A stretch of DNA of 64,000 nt from Sphaerotilus montanus. GTDB lineage: Bacteria; Pseudomonadota; Gammaproteobacteria; Burkholderiales; Burkholderiaceae_C. The stretch is from contig NZ_JACCFH010000001.1 in NCBI RefSeq assembly GCF_013410775.1, positions 1,736,001-1,800,000 on the forward strand, given 5' to 3'. Positions within the stretch are counted from its first letter, which is position 1. The number at the start of each line of letters is the position of its first letter. The notes below the pieces were generated by a model. That model saw nothing but the letters and a program-made list of their open reading frames with translations. It was not told the origin of the DNA and made no database searches. A program made the translations under genes and the position numbers. This document shows positions 35,450 to 44,183 of the stretch, piece by piece.

Positions 35450-35525
35450 GCCTAACAAATTTGGACCTCTAGCGCTTGACTGTGCGCCTATACGAAATAG
35501 TGGAAAGACTCCGAAGTGGTTAAGT
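35450..35525 (-). other. Candidate attC site after 145-aa ORF
   Basis: On the minus strand a core ACTTAAC (35525-35519, RYYYAAC type) containing the ORF stop codon is followed 76 nt later by GTTAGGC (35456-35450, GTTRRRY type). The inner palindrome is weak. ACTTAAC is complementary to GTTAAGT at the ORF's other border (35981-35975), as expected if both belong to the same circular cassette. Moderate evidence only. Confidence 0.4.
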
Positions 35526-35957
35526 ATCGGTGCCCCGTTCTGCTTTGAAGTAAACTAGCGGTGGTTGCGAAAGCCACCTGAAGCAGGTTATCGAAACAAC
35601 AACTCCGTAGAGAAGACTAATGACATTTATTAGTATTGCATAATTGCGAGCCCAGCCTTGCACCGGAACATCGAAGCCTTGATCCGGAACATCGAAAATC
35701 AAGAGTGCGAGCACCACAACCGTTGCACAGAGGATTCTCAGCAAAGTGGAGTCCTGCCGGACGATGAACAGTGTCTCAGCGGCTCCGATAATAATTGCAA
35801 AGAAGCTGGCAATCATGAGTGGAATTACCAAAAGAAAAAACACTCCGCCTAGATTAGGAAGTAGTGCTCCAATACCGCCGACGAGGGCAGTAATGGCGAT
35901 AATCAAGAAGCAGCCGTAGGCAATGCCTTGATGCGTTCGAACTTTCGCTGCGTCCAT
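35520..35957 (-). CDS. Hypothetical four-span membrane protein (cassette-like)
   Basis: A 145-residue protein of unknown family with four predicted membrane helices (about 13-34, 38-60, 72-90 and 104-128). Base composition is clearly lower in GC than the surrounding chromosome. The coding region is bracketed by an 11-bp inverted repeat: CGATACTTAAC (35971-35981) just before the ATG and GTTAAGTATCG (35519-35529) covering the stop. This compact layout, short leader, single ORF and stop inside the core site, is what integron gene cassettes look like. No function can be assigned. Confidence 0.6.
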   Translation of the reverse strand: MDAAKVRTHQGIAYGCFLIIAITALVGGIGALLPNLGGVFFLLVIPLMIASFFAIIIGAAETLFIVRQDSTLLRILCATVVVLALLIFDVPDQGFDVPVQGWARNYAILINVISLLYGVVVSITCFRWLSQPPLVYFKAERGTDT

Positions 35958-36361
35958 CGTCGGTTCCTCTCGATACTTAACGAATGAAAGAGACTTCCCC
36001 CCGAGGGGGAGTTGGCACCGACGCTGAACCCTCAGCGCCCGAGTGCAACGATCGGATTTCGATGCTCATCGACCACCCTTTCTTGCTTTGCTTGCGGAGA
36101 CGACTATAACCATCGCGCTGCTCGGCATTGATCTGGCCAAGCCAGTCCGCACCTGGTGCTCGAAGAATGGATCAGCGAAGGCGTTGCGAACGCGGCGGGA
36201 TGCATGAATGGCCGGTCAGTCTGGCGGATTGGCTGGGGAGACTTTTATTCAAAAACTGTTTGTCGGACGGGGAAGCCCTTGTAGTTCGAGCTAAACGGGC
36301 GACGACGCCAGGCCCGGGCCTGGCTTGGTGGCCTGCCGTTGGCGCTCCGCTTGAGCGAGGG
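35958..36361. other. Low-GC spacer with cassette core site
   Basis: Holds the GTTAAGT core (minus strand, 35981-35975) 17 bp ahead of the 145-aa ORF, a C/G-rich hairpin near 36000, and the arm of a candidate attC reaching to about 36275. A minus-strand frame of about 50 codons ends in the core-site TAA, but nothing supports it as a gene. Possibly a degraded cassette. Confidence 0.4.
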
Positions 36362-36368
36362 GTTAGGC
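36275..36368 (-). other. Candidate attC recombination site
   Basis: On the minus strand the sequence begins GCCTAAC (36368-36362), continues with a CCCTCGCTCAAGCGGAGCGCC arm-like segment split over 36361-36341, has a strong central palindrome GCCAGGCCCGGGCCTGGC and ends in a CGTTTAGCTCGAAC arm before a decayed core near 36280. The R''-L''-stem-L' order and wording match known chromosomal integron attC sites; the closing core GTTRRRY is not intact. Confidence 0.55.
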
Positions 36369-36866
36369 TTCACTCGCGAAACTCAGAAGATGGTCCACGT
36401 TGGTCTTGAACTGCAACTTATAGGTTTTCGTTTGGTCATGGGTTGTAGTGACGACCCCGTTGATGACCGAAGTGCCCTTGAGAGGCACGTACTGCCAATA
36501 GTCCTGTTGGTCTATTTCCCGGCCGTCGTCACCCAAGCGGTAGCGATTCCAGCTCTCGGCAAAGGCCTTGCGCTTGTACCAAGGAACATACGTCTCGAAC
36601 TCCGCAACGGCGGTTTGCAGTCCAGGAAATCGTTCCTTCAGTTCATCTCGGATACGAAGCTCGTTTTTCGGCCATGCGACAGGCACCGGGTATAGACCTT
36701 GTAGCGCGGTCAGTACCGCAGCCCTGAACTTCGCGGCCGCCGCGGCGCGGCGAGCCTTATAGCCGTTTCTCCAAGCGAGGTATGCGCCAAAGCACGCCAA
36801 GAGGATTGCTCCAAGGATTGCAGGCCAGTTCGATTCGATGATCTGGATGACGTCGGGAGCGGGCAC
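36363..36866 (-). CDS. Hypothetical membrane-anchored protein (cassette-like)
   Basis: A 167-residue protein with one N-terminal membrane helix (about 13-32, WPAILGAILLACFGAYLAW) and a charged cytoplasmic part ending YKLQFKTNVDHLLSF. I do not recognise the family. It starts at GTG 36866, 16 bp after the core GTTAGGC (minus strand, 36888-36882); its TAA is inside the next core at 36368-36362. The ends form a 12-bp inverted repeat, GTTAGGCTTCAC (36362-36373) with GTGAAGCCTAAC (36877-36888). Together with low GC this marks it as an integron-type cassette gene. Confidence 0.6.
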   Translation of the reverse strand: MPAPDVIQIIESNWPAILGAILLACFGAYLAWRNGYKARRAAAAAKFRAAVLTALQGLYPVPVAWPKNELRIRDELKERFPGLQTAVAEFETYVPWYKRKAFAESWNRYRLGDDGREIDQQDYWQYVPLKGTSVINGVVTTTHDQTKTYKLQFKTNVDHLLSFASEA

Positions 36867-37112
36867 GGGTGTTTTTGTGAAGCCTAACTTAATATCGACG
36901 TCACACCTTGCTGGCGTAACAACCTTGCTGCTGCGTATCAGCTTGCGAGCAGCGGAACGTAAGTCCGCGCCGGGATTGAAGTTTTTCTCTGTCTGGCATG
37001 GTTTGCCCCCCGTAAAAACGCCCCAAAGCCTGCACTGCTGACGTAACCCATTACGCCGTCAGACTCAGCACCAGCATACTCGCGCCCGGATCCGCTCGTC
37101 CACTGGGCACTT
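36867..37112. other. Intergenic region between cassette and IS5 element
   Basis: Contains the GCCTAAC core at 36882-36888 (see cassette ORF) and then about 220 bp of mixed composition with no supported gene. An upstream attC partner for the core is not recognisable. The IS5-family element starts near 37113. Confidence 0.4.
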
Positions 37113-38375
37113 CTAGAAACCGACCCTGACCGCCACCTGAGCCGCGCGCTGCGGCAAGATGCCGCCCCATGATCACGCCCCGCACCAAGCCATCGAGCTT
37201 CTTTCCTGAGGAGGCCGCGGACGACCTGTTCGTGGTGCAGCAGCGCAAGGCCAAGCTGGAGGGCTACGTGCAGACGCTGGCGGCGATGGACGAACTGATC
37301 GACTTCGCAGCGATGGCCTCGGCGGTGGACAAGGCCTGCCCTCGCGCTGACCGCAGCAAGGGCGGACGCCCGCCGTACCCGACCGAGGCGCTGGTGCGCA
37401 TGGTGTTCCTGCAGGGGCTGTACAACCTGTCGGACGAGCAGTGCGAGCACCAGGTGCTGGACAGGCTGAGCTTCCAGCGCTTCTGCCGGCTGGACGGCGC
37501 GCTGAACATCCCGGACGCACGCACGCTGTGGAGCTTCCGGCAGCGGCTGGCCGAAGGCGGGCTGGGAGGCCGGGCGATTTTCGAGGCGTTGAGCCAGCAG
37601 TTGCAGCGGCACGGCTTCATCCCGAGGGGCGGGCAGATCGTGGACGCCAGCATCGTGCAGGCGCCGATCACGCAGGCCAACGCCCGGGAGCGCGAGGCGC
37701 TGAACAAGGGGGAGGCGCCCGAGGGCTGGAGCAAGAAGCGCCTGGCGCACACCGACCGGGACGCGCGCTGGACGCAAAAGCACGGCAAGTCGTACTACGG
37801 CTACAAGCTGCACGGCAACGTGGACGCACGCTACAAGCTGATCCGCCAGATGAAGATCACGGCGGCCAACGCGGACGACGGACAGCAACTGCCCGACGTG
37901 CTGCAGGTGGCGAACACGCGCAAGCGGCTGCTGGCCGACCGGGGCTACGACAGCGCGGCCAACCGTCAGACGCTGCAGCAGCACGGACTGGCCGACGGCA
38001 TCGCACGTCGCGCCAAGCCTGGGCAGACGGCCAAGGTTCGGCTCAAGCAGCGCAACAAGACGATCAACCGCACGCGGGCACGGGTCGAGCACGTCTTTGC
38101 GGCGCTGAGCCAGCAGGGCGGCAAGTGCGTGCGGGCGATGACGCTGGCGCGCAATGCGCTGGCGATCACGCTGCAGTGCGCGGCCTACAACGCACGCAGG
38201 CTGGTGTGGCTGGTCAAGAGCGCAGGTCCGTCCGCACAGCCCGCGTGAGGGGAAAAACCCCGTCGCGGGGTACCGCGACGGTGGGGACAGGGGCTCGCCG
38301 CCGTCATCCACTGCTCGTCTGAGCTGGATTTGTGCAGGCTCAGACCAGGTTCAGGGCTGCCGGGCCGGTTTCTAG
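37113..38375 (+). mobile_element. IS5-family insertion sequence
   Basis: About 1.26 kb carrying one transposase gene. Ends are CACTTCTAGAAACCG at 37108-37122 and its inverse CGGTTTCTAGAAGTG at 38366-38380, the inner halves continuing with partial similarity. The CTAG at each end (37113-37116 and 38372-38375) may be the target duplication, typical of IS5 (CTAR), so the exact tips are uncertain by a few bases. Removing the element would rejoin CACTTCTAGAAGTG, itself a palindrome. It sits directly against the IS3-family copy that begins at 38379. Confidence 0.8.
37169..38248 (+). CDS. IS5-family transposase
   Basis: A 359-residue DDE transposase. N-terminal part (GGRPPYPTEALVRMVFLQGL, YNLSDEQCEHQVLDRLSFQR) matches the IS5-family DUF772 domain; the catalytic core has QIVDASIVQAP (first Asp), RLLADRGYDS (second Asp, GYDS signature) and TRARVEHVF (Glu). 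The reading frame is complete without frameshift, so it may be active. No passenger gene. Confidence 0.95.
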   Translation: MITPRTKPSSFFPEEAADDLFVVQQRKAKLEGYVQTLAAMDELIDFAAMASAVDKACPRADRSKGGRPPYPTEALVRMVFLQGLYNLSDEQCEHQVLDRLSFQRFCRLDGALNIPDARTLWSFRQRLAEGGLGGRAIFEALSQQLQRHGFIPRGGQIVDASIVQAPITQANAREREALNKGEAPEGWSKKRLAHTDRDARWTQKHGKSYYGYKLHGNVDARYKLIRQMKITAANADDGQQLPDVLQVANTRKRLLADRGYDSAANRQTLQQHGLADGIARRAKPGQTAKVRLKQRNKTINRTRARVEHVFAALSQQGGKCVRAMTLARNALAITLQCAAYNARRLVWLVKSAGPSAQPA

Positions 38376-38386
38376 AAGTGTCCTGG

Positions 38387-39594
<1,208 letters not shown>

Positions 39595-39630
39595 CTATCG
39601 GTGTGTGCGAAATCATTAGACCAGGACAGG

Positions 39631-41430
39631 TCAGGGCCGCTCGCGATCGTCGCGCTGCGCCCGCTCCTGCGCGAACAGCTCTTCCAGCTGCTGGCGCCCC
39701 TTGCGCGCCATCGACACCAGCGCCTTCTCGTCGCGGTGGTGCGGCCAGAGCGCTTCGAGCTGGGCCACCGAATGGGTCCGGAACCGGCTGGCGAGTTCGC
39801 TGGCACGCTCCGGCGCCCAGCCCATGCTTTCGAGCACGCTGCGTCCGCTGGCCAGTGCCGAGTCCAGCGTCTCGCGCTCGACCAGCGTGACCCCGCGGTC
39901 GCGCAGCGCGAAGTAATGCTGCACGTTGCGCGCCCGCGCCACCAGCGTCAGGTGGGGAAAGTGTTCCCGCGCCAGATCGACCAGCCTCAGGCTCTGGTCG
40001 ACATCGTCGATGGCCACCACCAGCACCTTGGCCGAGGCCGCACCAGCCATGCGCAGCAGGTCGAGCCGCGTGGCATCGCCATAGTGGACCCGGAAACCGA
40101 ACCCGCGCAGCGAGGCGATCTGCTCGGCATCGTGGTCGAGCACGGTCGCCTTCAGGCCGTTGGCATAGAGCAGCCGCCCGACCACCTGTCCGTAGCGGCC
40201 GAAGCCGGCAATGATCACGGGCGCCTCCTGCGGCTCGGTCAGCGCATGGGGCGAGTTATCCACAGACTGCTGTGCATAACGTGGCAGCACCCAGCGGTCC
40301 ATCACCACCAGCAGCAGCGGCGTGACGAGCATCGACAGCGCCACCGTGCCAATCAGCACCGAGACCTGTGACTCGGTCAGCACATGCGCATCCGCCCCCT
40401 GCTGGAACACCACGAACGCAAATTCGCCGCCCTGCGCCAGCAGCAAGGTGAACACCGGCCGCTCAGGCCCAGGCACGGCCACCGTGCGCGCCAGCACCCA
40501 CAGCACCAGCGCCTTGATCGCCAGAAACCCCGCCAGCAGCAGCAGCACGCTGCCCAGGTGCTCGCGCACGGCATGGAAGTCGATCGACATGCCCACCGCC
40601 ATGAAGAACAGCCCGAGCAGCAGGCCCTTGAACGGCTCGACGTCGGTCTCCAGCTCGCGCCGGTATTCGCTCTCGGCCAGCAGCACGCCGCCCAGGAAGG
40701 CACCGAGCGCAGCCGACAGCTCCACCGCATGCATCAGGCTGGCCAGCCCGACGACCAGCCCGAGCGAGGCGGCGGTGAAGATCTCCGGCGAGCCGCTGCG
40801 CGCGATCCAGCGCAAGGCATGGCGCAGCAGCAGGCGGCCGACCACGATGATGCCGACGATCACCGCCAGCGCCCGCAGCGCCTCGCTCCACGGGTTGCCG
40901 CTGTCCTGCACCTTGGGCGCCAGCAGCGGGATCAGCGCCAGGATCGGAATGGCCGCCACGTCCTGAAACAGCAGGATGGAGAACCCGGCCTGCCCACCCG
41001 CGGTGCCCATCAGGTTGCGCTCCTGCATGACCTGCAGCGCCACCGCCGTGGACGACAGCGCCAGCCCCAGCCCGGTGACCACCGCGACCGGCCAGGACAC
41101 GCCCAGCAGCAGCGCCACGCCACCCACCGCCAGCGCACAGCCCAGCACCTGCGCGCTGCCCCAGCCGAAGATCGAGCGCCGCATGGCCCACAGGCGCGGC
41201 GGCTCCAGCTCCAGCCCGATCAGGAACAGCATCAGCACGACGCCGAACTCGGCGAACTGCAGGATCGCGTCCGGGTCACGGACGAACTGCAGGCCGAAGG
41301 GGCCGATCGCGATGCCCGCCCCCAGGTAGCCGATGATCGAGCCCAGTCCCAGCTTGCGCGCCAGCGGCACCGCGATCACCGCCGCAGCGAGGTAAACCAG
41401 TGAGGCGTTGAGCCAGTGTCCGTGTTCCAT
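39631..41430 (-). CDS. Monovalent cation:proton antiporter-2 (KefB/KefC type)
   Basis: A 599-residue CPA2 antiporter. About twelve to thirteen membrane segments cover residues 8-385, with the conserved ALSSTAVALQVMQERNLMGT, SILLFQDVAAIPILAL (Asp of the ion path) and LAQGGEFAFVVFQQGA. The RCK/KTN domain starts near 405 (VIIAGFGRYGQVVGRLLYAN, a Rossmann GxGxxG variant). It probably exports K+ in exchange for H+ and responds to NAD(H) or glutathione conjugates as Kef systems do; no KefF/KefG partner is nearby. One perfect TTATCCACA lies at 40256-40264. IS3 copy 1 inserted just past its stop. Confidence 0.92.
   Translation of the reverse strand: MEHGHWLNASLVYLAAAVIAVPLARKLGLGSIIGYLGAGIAIGPFGLQFVRDPDAILQFAEFGVVLMLFLIGLELEPPRLWAMRRSIFGWGSAQVLGCALAVGGVALLLGVSWPVAVVTGLGLALSSTAVALQVMQERNLMGTAGGQAGFSILLFQDVAAIPILALIPLLAPKVQDSGNPWSEALRALAVIVGIIVVGRLLLRHALRWIARSGSPEIFTAASLGLVVGLASLMHAVELSAALGAFLGGVLLAESEYRRELETDVEPFKGLLLGLFFMAVGMSIDFHAVREHLGSVLLLLAGFLAIKALVLWVLARTVAVPGPERPVFTLLLAQGGEFAFVVFQQGADAHVLTESQVSVLIGTVALSMLVTPLLLVVMDRWVLPRYAQQSVDNSPHALTEPQEAPVIIAGFGRYGQVVGRLLYANGLKATVLDHDAEQIASLRGFGFRVHYGDATRLDLLRMAGAASAKVLVVAIDDVDQSLRLVDLAREHFPHLTLVARARNVQHYFALRDRGVTLVERETLDSALASGRSVLESMGWAPERASELASRFRTHSVAQLEALWPHHRDEKALVSMARKGRQQLEELFAQERAQRDDRERP
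40256..40264. repeat. Isolated DnaA-box motif in antiporter gene
   Basis: Exact TTATCCACA inside the KefB-type coding sequence (encoding VDN on the minus strand). Part of the window-wide excess of this 9-mer. Confidence 0.75.
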
Positions 41431-41475
41431 CGCGCCATTCTCCTGGCGCGCAGCATACCGGCCGTACCTGCTGGA

Positions 41476-42318
41476 TCAGGTGTAGTTGCAGCCCGCGGGC
41501 AGCGGCCAGCTCGTCGCCGGCTTCATCGCCTTGACGGCGGCGGGCGCGGTGATGCCGACCAGTCCGGTGCCGACCAGACGCTCCAGCTCGTCGATGCTGA
41601 CGAGGTAGGGATCGAGCGCGGTCAGCCCTTCGACGTTGGGGATGTACCAGGCGATGGCCTTGGCCGCACCCGTGGCCGGGTCGGTGGTGAGGATGGCCTT
41701 CCAGAAGAACTCGGGCGTGCGGATGCCGTGGCTGGCGAGGAACCAGTCGTTGGTCGGATCGCTGTAGACCACGCCGCCATAGACCTGCACCGGAGCGATG
41801 TCGCGGTAGCACTCGGCGACGTTCTCGGCGTCGAGCCAGACATTGCGGTTGAACGTCGCCACCTGCGGGACGATGTTCGTCATGTAGTTGGCCCGCAGGA
41901 TGTAGTCCGCGTTGTAGTCCATGTGGTTGGACGAGACGAGGTGGCCGCGGTCGTAGCCGGGGTGGATGGCCGCGGCGTAGCTGTTGGCCGTCGTCTGTTG
42001 TCCACAGCCCTCGGGCAGGGTGGGATCGAGCTTGAAGCTGGTGGGGCGAGCGACGGTGCCGTCGTCGAAACCGAGGGTGTAGCTGTACTGCAGCGCGGTG
42101 TGCGTGGTGCAGTCGTAGGTGAGCTGGTAGCCGCCGTAGTCCTGGCGGATGACCCGGTCGGTGGCCACCGGACCGTTCGGGGCGGGATACACCGTTGGCA
42201 CTGGCGTAGTGTCCTCGCCCGGATCCTCGTCACCGCCGCCGCAGGCCGCGAGCAGGACCGCGAACCCCAGCCCCGCCAGCAGGCGCAGGGCGCGCCCGAA
42301 GCCCTCAGCGGCTGCCAC
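41476..42318 (-). CDS. DNA/RNA non-specific endonuclease, lipoprotein-like
   Basis: A 280-residue NUC1-family nuclease (ββα-metal). The catalytic DRGH motif is in GYDRGHLVSSNHMD, followed by NYMTNIVPQVATFNRNVWLD with the metal-ligand Asn. The N-terminal region has a signal sequence ending in LAACGGG, a lipobox, so the enzyme is probably anchored in the envelope or secreted. GTG 42318 is preferred over starts up to 42402, which would lengthen the overlap with the DUF4124 gene and give an odd signal peptide. Operon with the upstream DUF4124 and Rossmann genes. Role may be nutrient scavenging of DNA. Confidence 0.85.
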   Translation of the reverse strand: MAAAEGFGRALRLLAGLGFAVLLAACGGGDEDPGEDTTPVPTVYPAPNGPVATDRVIRQDYGGYQLTYDCTTHTALQYSYTLGFDDGTVARPTSFKLDPTLPEGCGQQTTANSYAAAIHPGYDRGHLVSSNHMDYNADYILRANYMTNIVPQVATFNRNVWLDAENVAECYRDIAPVQVYGGVVYSDPTNDWFLASHGIRTPEFFWKAILTTDPATGAAKAIAWYIPNVEGLTALDPYLVSIDELERLVGTGLVGITAPAAVKAMKPATSWPLPAGCNYT

Positions 42319-42817
42319 TGGCGGACCTGATTGCCGAAGCCGCAGGGCCGCAATCGCGCTGCTGGTACACCACCATCCCGTCCGCCTGGACGCACTTGAC
42401 AACCCCGGAGCCGCTGCCCGTGGCCGGTCCCGCCGCCGTGGCTGGCAGGTTGGCGGGGAATTCGAGCGGGAAGGCCTCGGCCTGCTTCGGCGTGCGGCCC
42501 CAGTGCGCCTCGCCCGTCCACGGATTGACCGCCGAGGCGGCCCGGTCCGGCACCGGCAGCCGGGTCGTCGTCGTGCCCATGAGCACGGGCAGGATCCGGT
42601 CGCTGCGCAGATAGAACATCAGCCCCGCCACGCACAGCAGCCCCAGCAGCACCGGCCGGCTCGGCACCAGCCAGGACCGTTCGACATGGTGCCGATACCC
42701 GCCCGGGACGCTGTAGTCCACCCCGCGCAGACTCGGCGGCGAGACGTACGGCTCGACGCCATCGGCAGCCGAGGCAGTCGAGAAGGGGTTGTGGGCGGGG
42801 GACGACAGGCGGGCCAT
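42305..42817 (-). CDS. DUF4124-like membrane protein
   Basis: A 170-residue protein with one membrane segment (about 53-70, PVLLGLLCVAGLMFYL) and a C-terminal domain with VVKCVQADGMVVYQQRDCG, which resembles DUF4124 (two conserved cysteines). Function unknown. ATG 42817 is chosen over longer frames that lack ribosome sites. It overlaps the start of the nuclease gene by 14 bp, so they are coupled. Confidence 0.65.
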   Translation of the reverse strand: MARLSSPAHNPFSTASAADGVEPYVSPPSLRGVDYSVPGGYRHHVERSWLVPSRPVLLGLLCVAGLMFYLRSDRILPVLMGTTTTRLPVPDRAASAVNPWTGEAHWGRTPKQAEAFPLEFPANLPATAAGPATGSGSGVVKCVQADGMVVYQQRDCGPAASAIRSASGSR

Positions 42818-42861
42818 GGCAGATGAAAGCTGGATTTGCGCAAATTGTGTCGTTCTTTTTC

Positions 42862-43767
42862 TTAACAGTCCGCATCCCGGAGTAAAAAATCGAGGCGCCT
42901 GCACAAATCCTCATCCAAACGTCCGGCCTGCCGCGCCAGCGCGGGCTGCGGGCCGGCCAGGAAGCGGTAGAACGCCGCCCGCTGCGGCCCGAGCGCCTCT
43001 AGCGCTTCCAGGTGGCGCTGCACCACGCCGAGGTCACCCCGTGCGATCGGCCCCGACACCGCCCCGGCCAGTCCCCGCGCCCCGACGGCCTCCAGCGTGC
43101 CGCGCGACAGCGGCAGCAGCGCCCGCAGCGCCTCGGCCTCGTCCACGCCGAAGCTGGCCCACAGCGCCACCGCCTCCTGCAGCACCGGCAGCAGGAAACT
43201 CGCCGCGTAGCCGGCCGCCACGTGGTAGCGCACCCGCATACCCGGCGGCAGCACGGTGGCCGGCATGCCGAGCGCCGCCGCCAGCGCATGCAGCGTCGGC
43301 ATCAGCGCGGGGCCGGCCTCGATCGCCGCGGTGCTGCCGGCCAGGCGGTGCGCGGCTTGTTCCGGGTCGGAGAAGATCTGCAGCGGATGGAAGCCGCCCG
43401 TGTGGGCGCCGGCCTGCGCGGCGGGGGCGAGCGCGGCGACCTCGGTGGCGCCGCTGCAGTGCACCACGGCCTGCCCGGCCCGCCAGCGCAGCGACGCCGC
43501 CACCGGCGCGATCGCATCGTCCGCCACGGTGAGCAGCACCAGATCGGCACGGTCGACCGCCTGCTGCTGCGGCGTGCTGGGCTGTGGATAACTTGCTGCG
43601 GACAGCCGCTCGGGCTGCCGGCTGCCGACCGCGACCACCGGCAGGCCGGCTCGGTCCAGCGCGAGCACCAGCGCCCGCGCCACGCGGCCAGCGCCGACCA
43701 GGCCGATGCGCAATGCAGGCAGGTCCGGCAGGGGTGAGGAAACGGAAGAAACGTCAGGGGTGTTCAT
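42862..43767 (-). CDS. Rossmann-like and DUF2520 domain protein
   Basis: A 301-residue protein with an N-terminal NAD(P)-type Rossmann fold (LRIGLVGAGRVARALVLAL, DLVLLTVADDAIAPVAASL, VVHCSGATEV) and a C-terminal helical DUF2520 domain with RYHVAAGYAASFLLPVLQEA. Related to ketopantoate reductase and pyrroline-5-carboxylate reductase, but the reaction is unknown. ATG 43767. A perfect TTATCCACA lies at 43583-43591. Its start is only 6 bp from the divergent MazG gene. Confidence 0.85.
   Translation of the reverse strand: MNTPDVSSVSSPLPDLPALRIGLVGAGRVARALVLALDRAGLPVVAVGSRQPERLSAASYPQPSTPQQQAVDRADLVLLTVADDAIAPVAASLRWRAGQAVVHCSGATEVAALAPAAQAGAHTGGFHPLQIFSDPEQAAHRLAGSTAAIEAGPALMPTLHALAAALGMPATVLPPGMRVRYHVAAGYAASFLLPVLQEAVALWASFGVDEAEALRALLPLSRGTLEAVGARGLAGAVSGPIARGDLGVVQRHLEALEALGPQRAAFYRFLAGPQPALARQAGRLDEDLCRRLDFLLRDADC
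43583..43591. repeat. Isolated DnaA-box motif in Rossmann-protein gene
   Basis: Exact TTATCCACA on the minus strand, in the third reading frame (spans SYPQ), outside the two clusters. Confidence 0.75.
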
Positions 43768-43773
43768 GGCAGG

Positions 43774-44118
43774 ATGATGCCCATGGACATCCCCGCACTG
43801 CAGGCCCGCCTGCGCGATTTCTCGGCCGAACGTGGCTGGGAGCCCTACCAGACGCCCAAGAACCTGGCGATGGCCATGGTGGTCGAGGCGGCCGAGCTGG
43901 TCGAGATCTTCCAGTGGATGACGCCCGAGGCCTCCACCCGCGTCGCGGACGATCCCGCCGTGCAGCAGCACCTGGGCGAGGAGATCGCCGACGTGCTGGT
44001 CTACCTGGTGCAGATCGCCGACCGCTGCGGCGTGGACGTCGCGGCGGCCGTGGACCGCAAGATCGGGCTGAACGCGGTCAAGTACCCGCCGGGGCGCCCG
44101 GCCGATCCGGGCCTCTGA
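43774..44118 (+). CDS. MazG-like nucleotide pyrophosphohydrolase
   Basis: A 114-residue single-domain MazG/RS21-C6 enzyme that hydrolyses NTPs or dNTPs to monophosphate and pyrophosphate. The metal-binding motif is MVVEAAELVEIFQW (ExxE) with the second EEIADVLVYLVQIAD (ExxD). ATG 43774 or 43783 could be used; the sequence between is MMP. Divergent, with only 6-15 bp between its start and that of the Rossmann gene, so at least one promoter must lie inside the opposite coding region. Confidence 0.9.
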   Translation: MMPMDIPALQARLRDFSAERGWEPYQTPKNLAMAMVVEAAELVEIFQWMTPEASTRVADDPAVQQHLGEEIADVLVYLVQIADRCGVDVAAAVDRKIGLNAVKYPPGRPADPGL

Positions 44119-44183
44119 GCGCGTTTTCCCGGCCCGCAAGCCCCGGGGGGGCCTGGCGGTGGCGCCAGGCGCTGCAAGGCCCC

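Noticed and set aside
36128..36409. 93-codon plus-strand frame in the cassette region
   Set aside because: It runs through the attC-like palindrome and has no homology that I recognise; better explained as non-coding.
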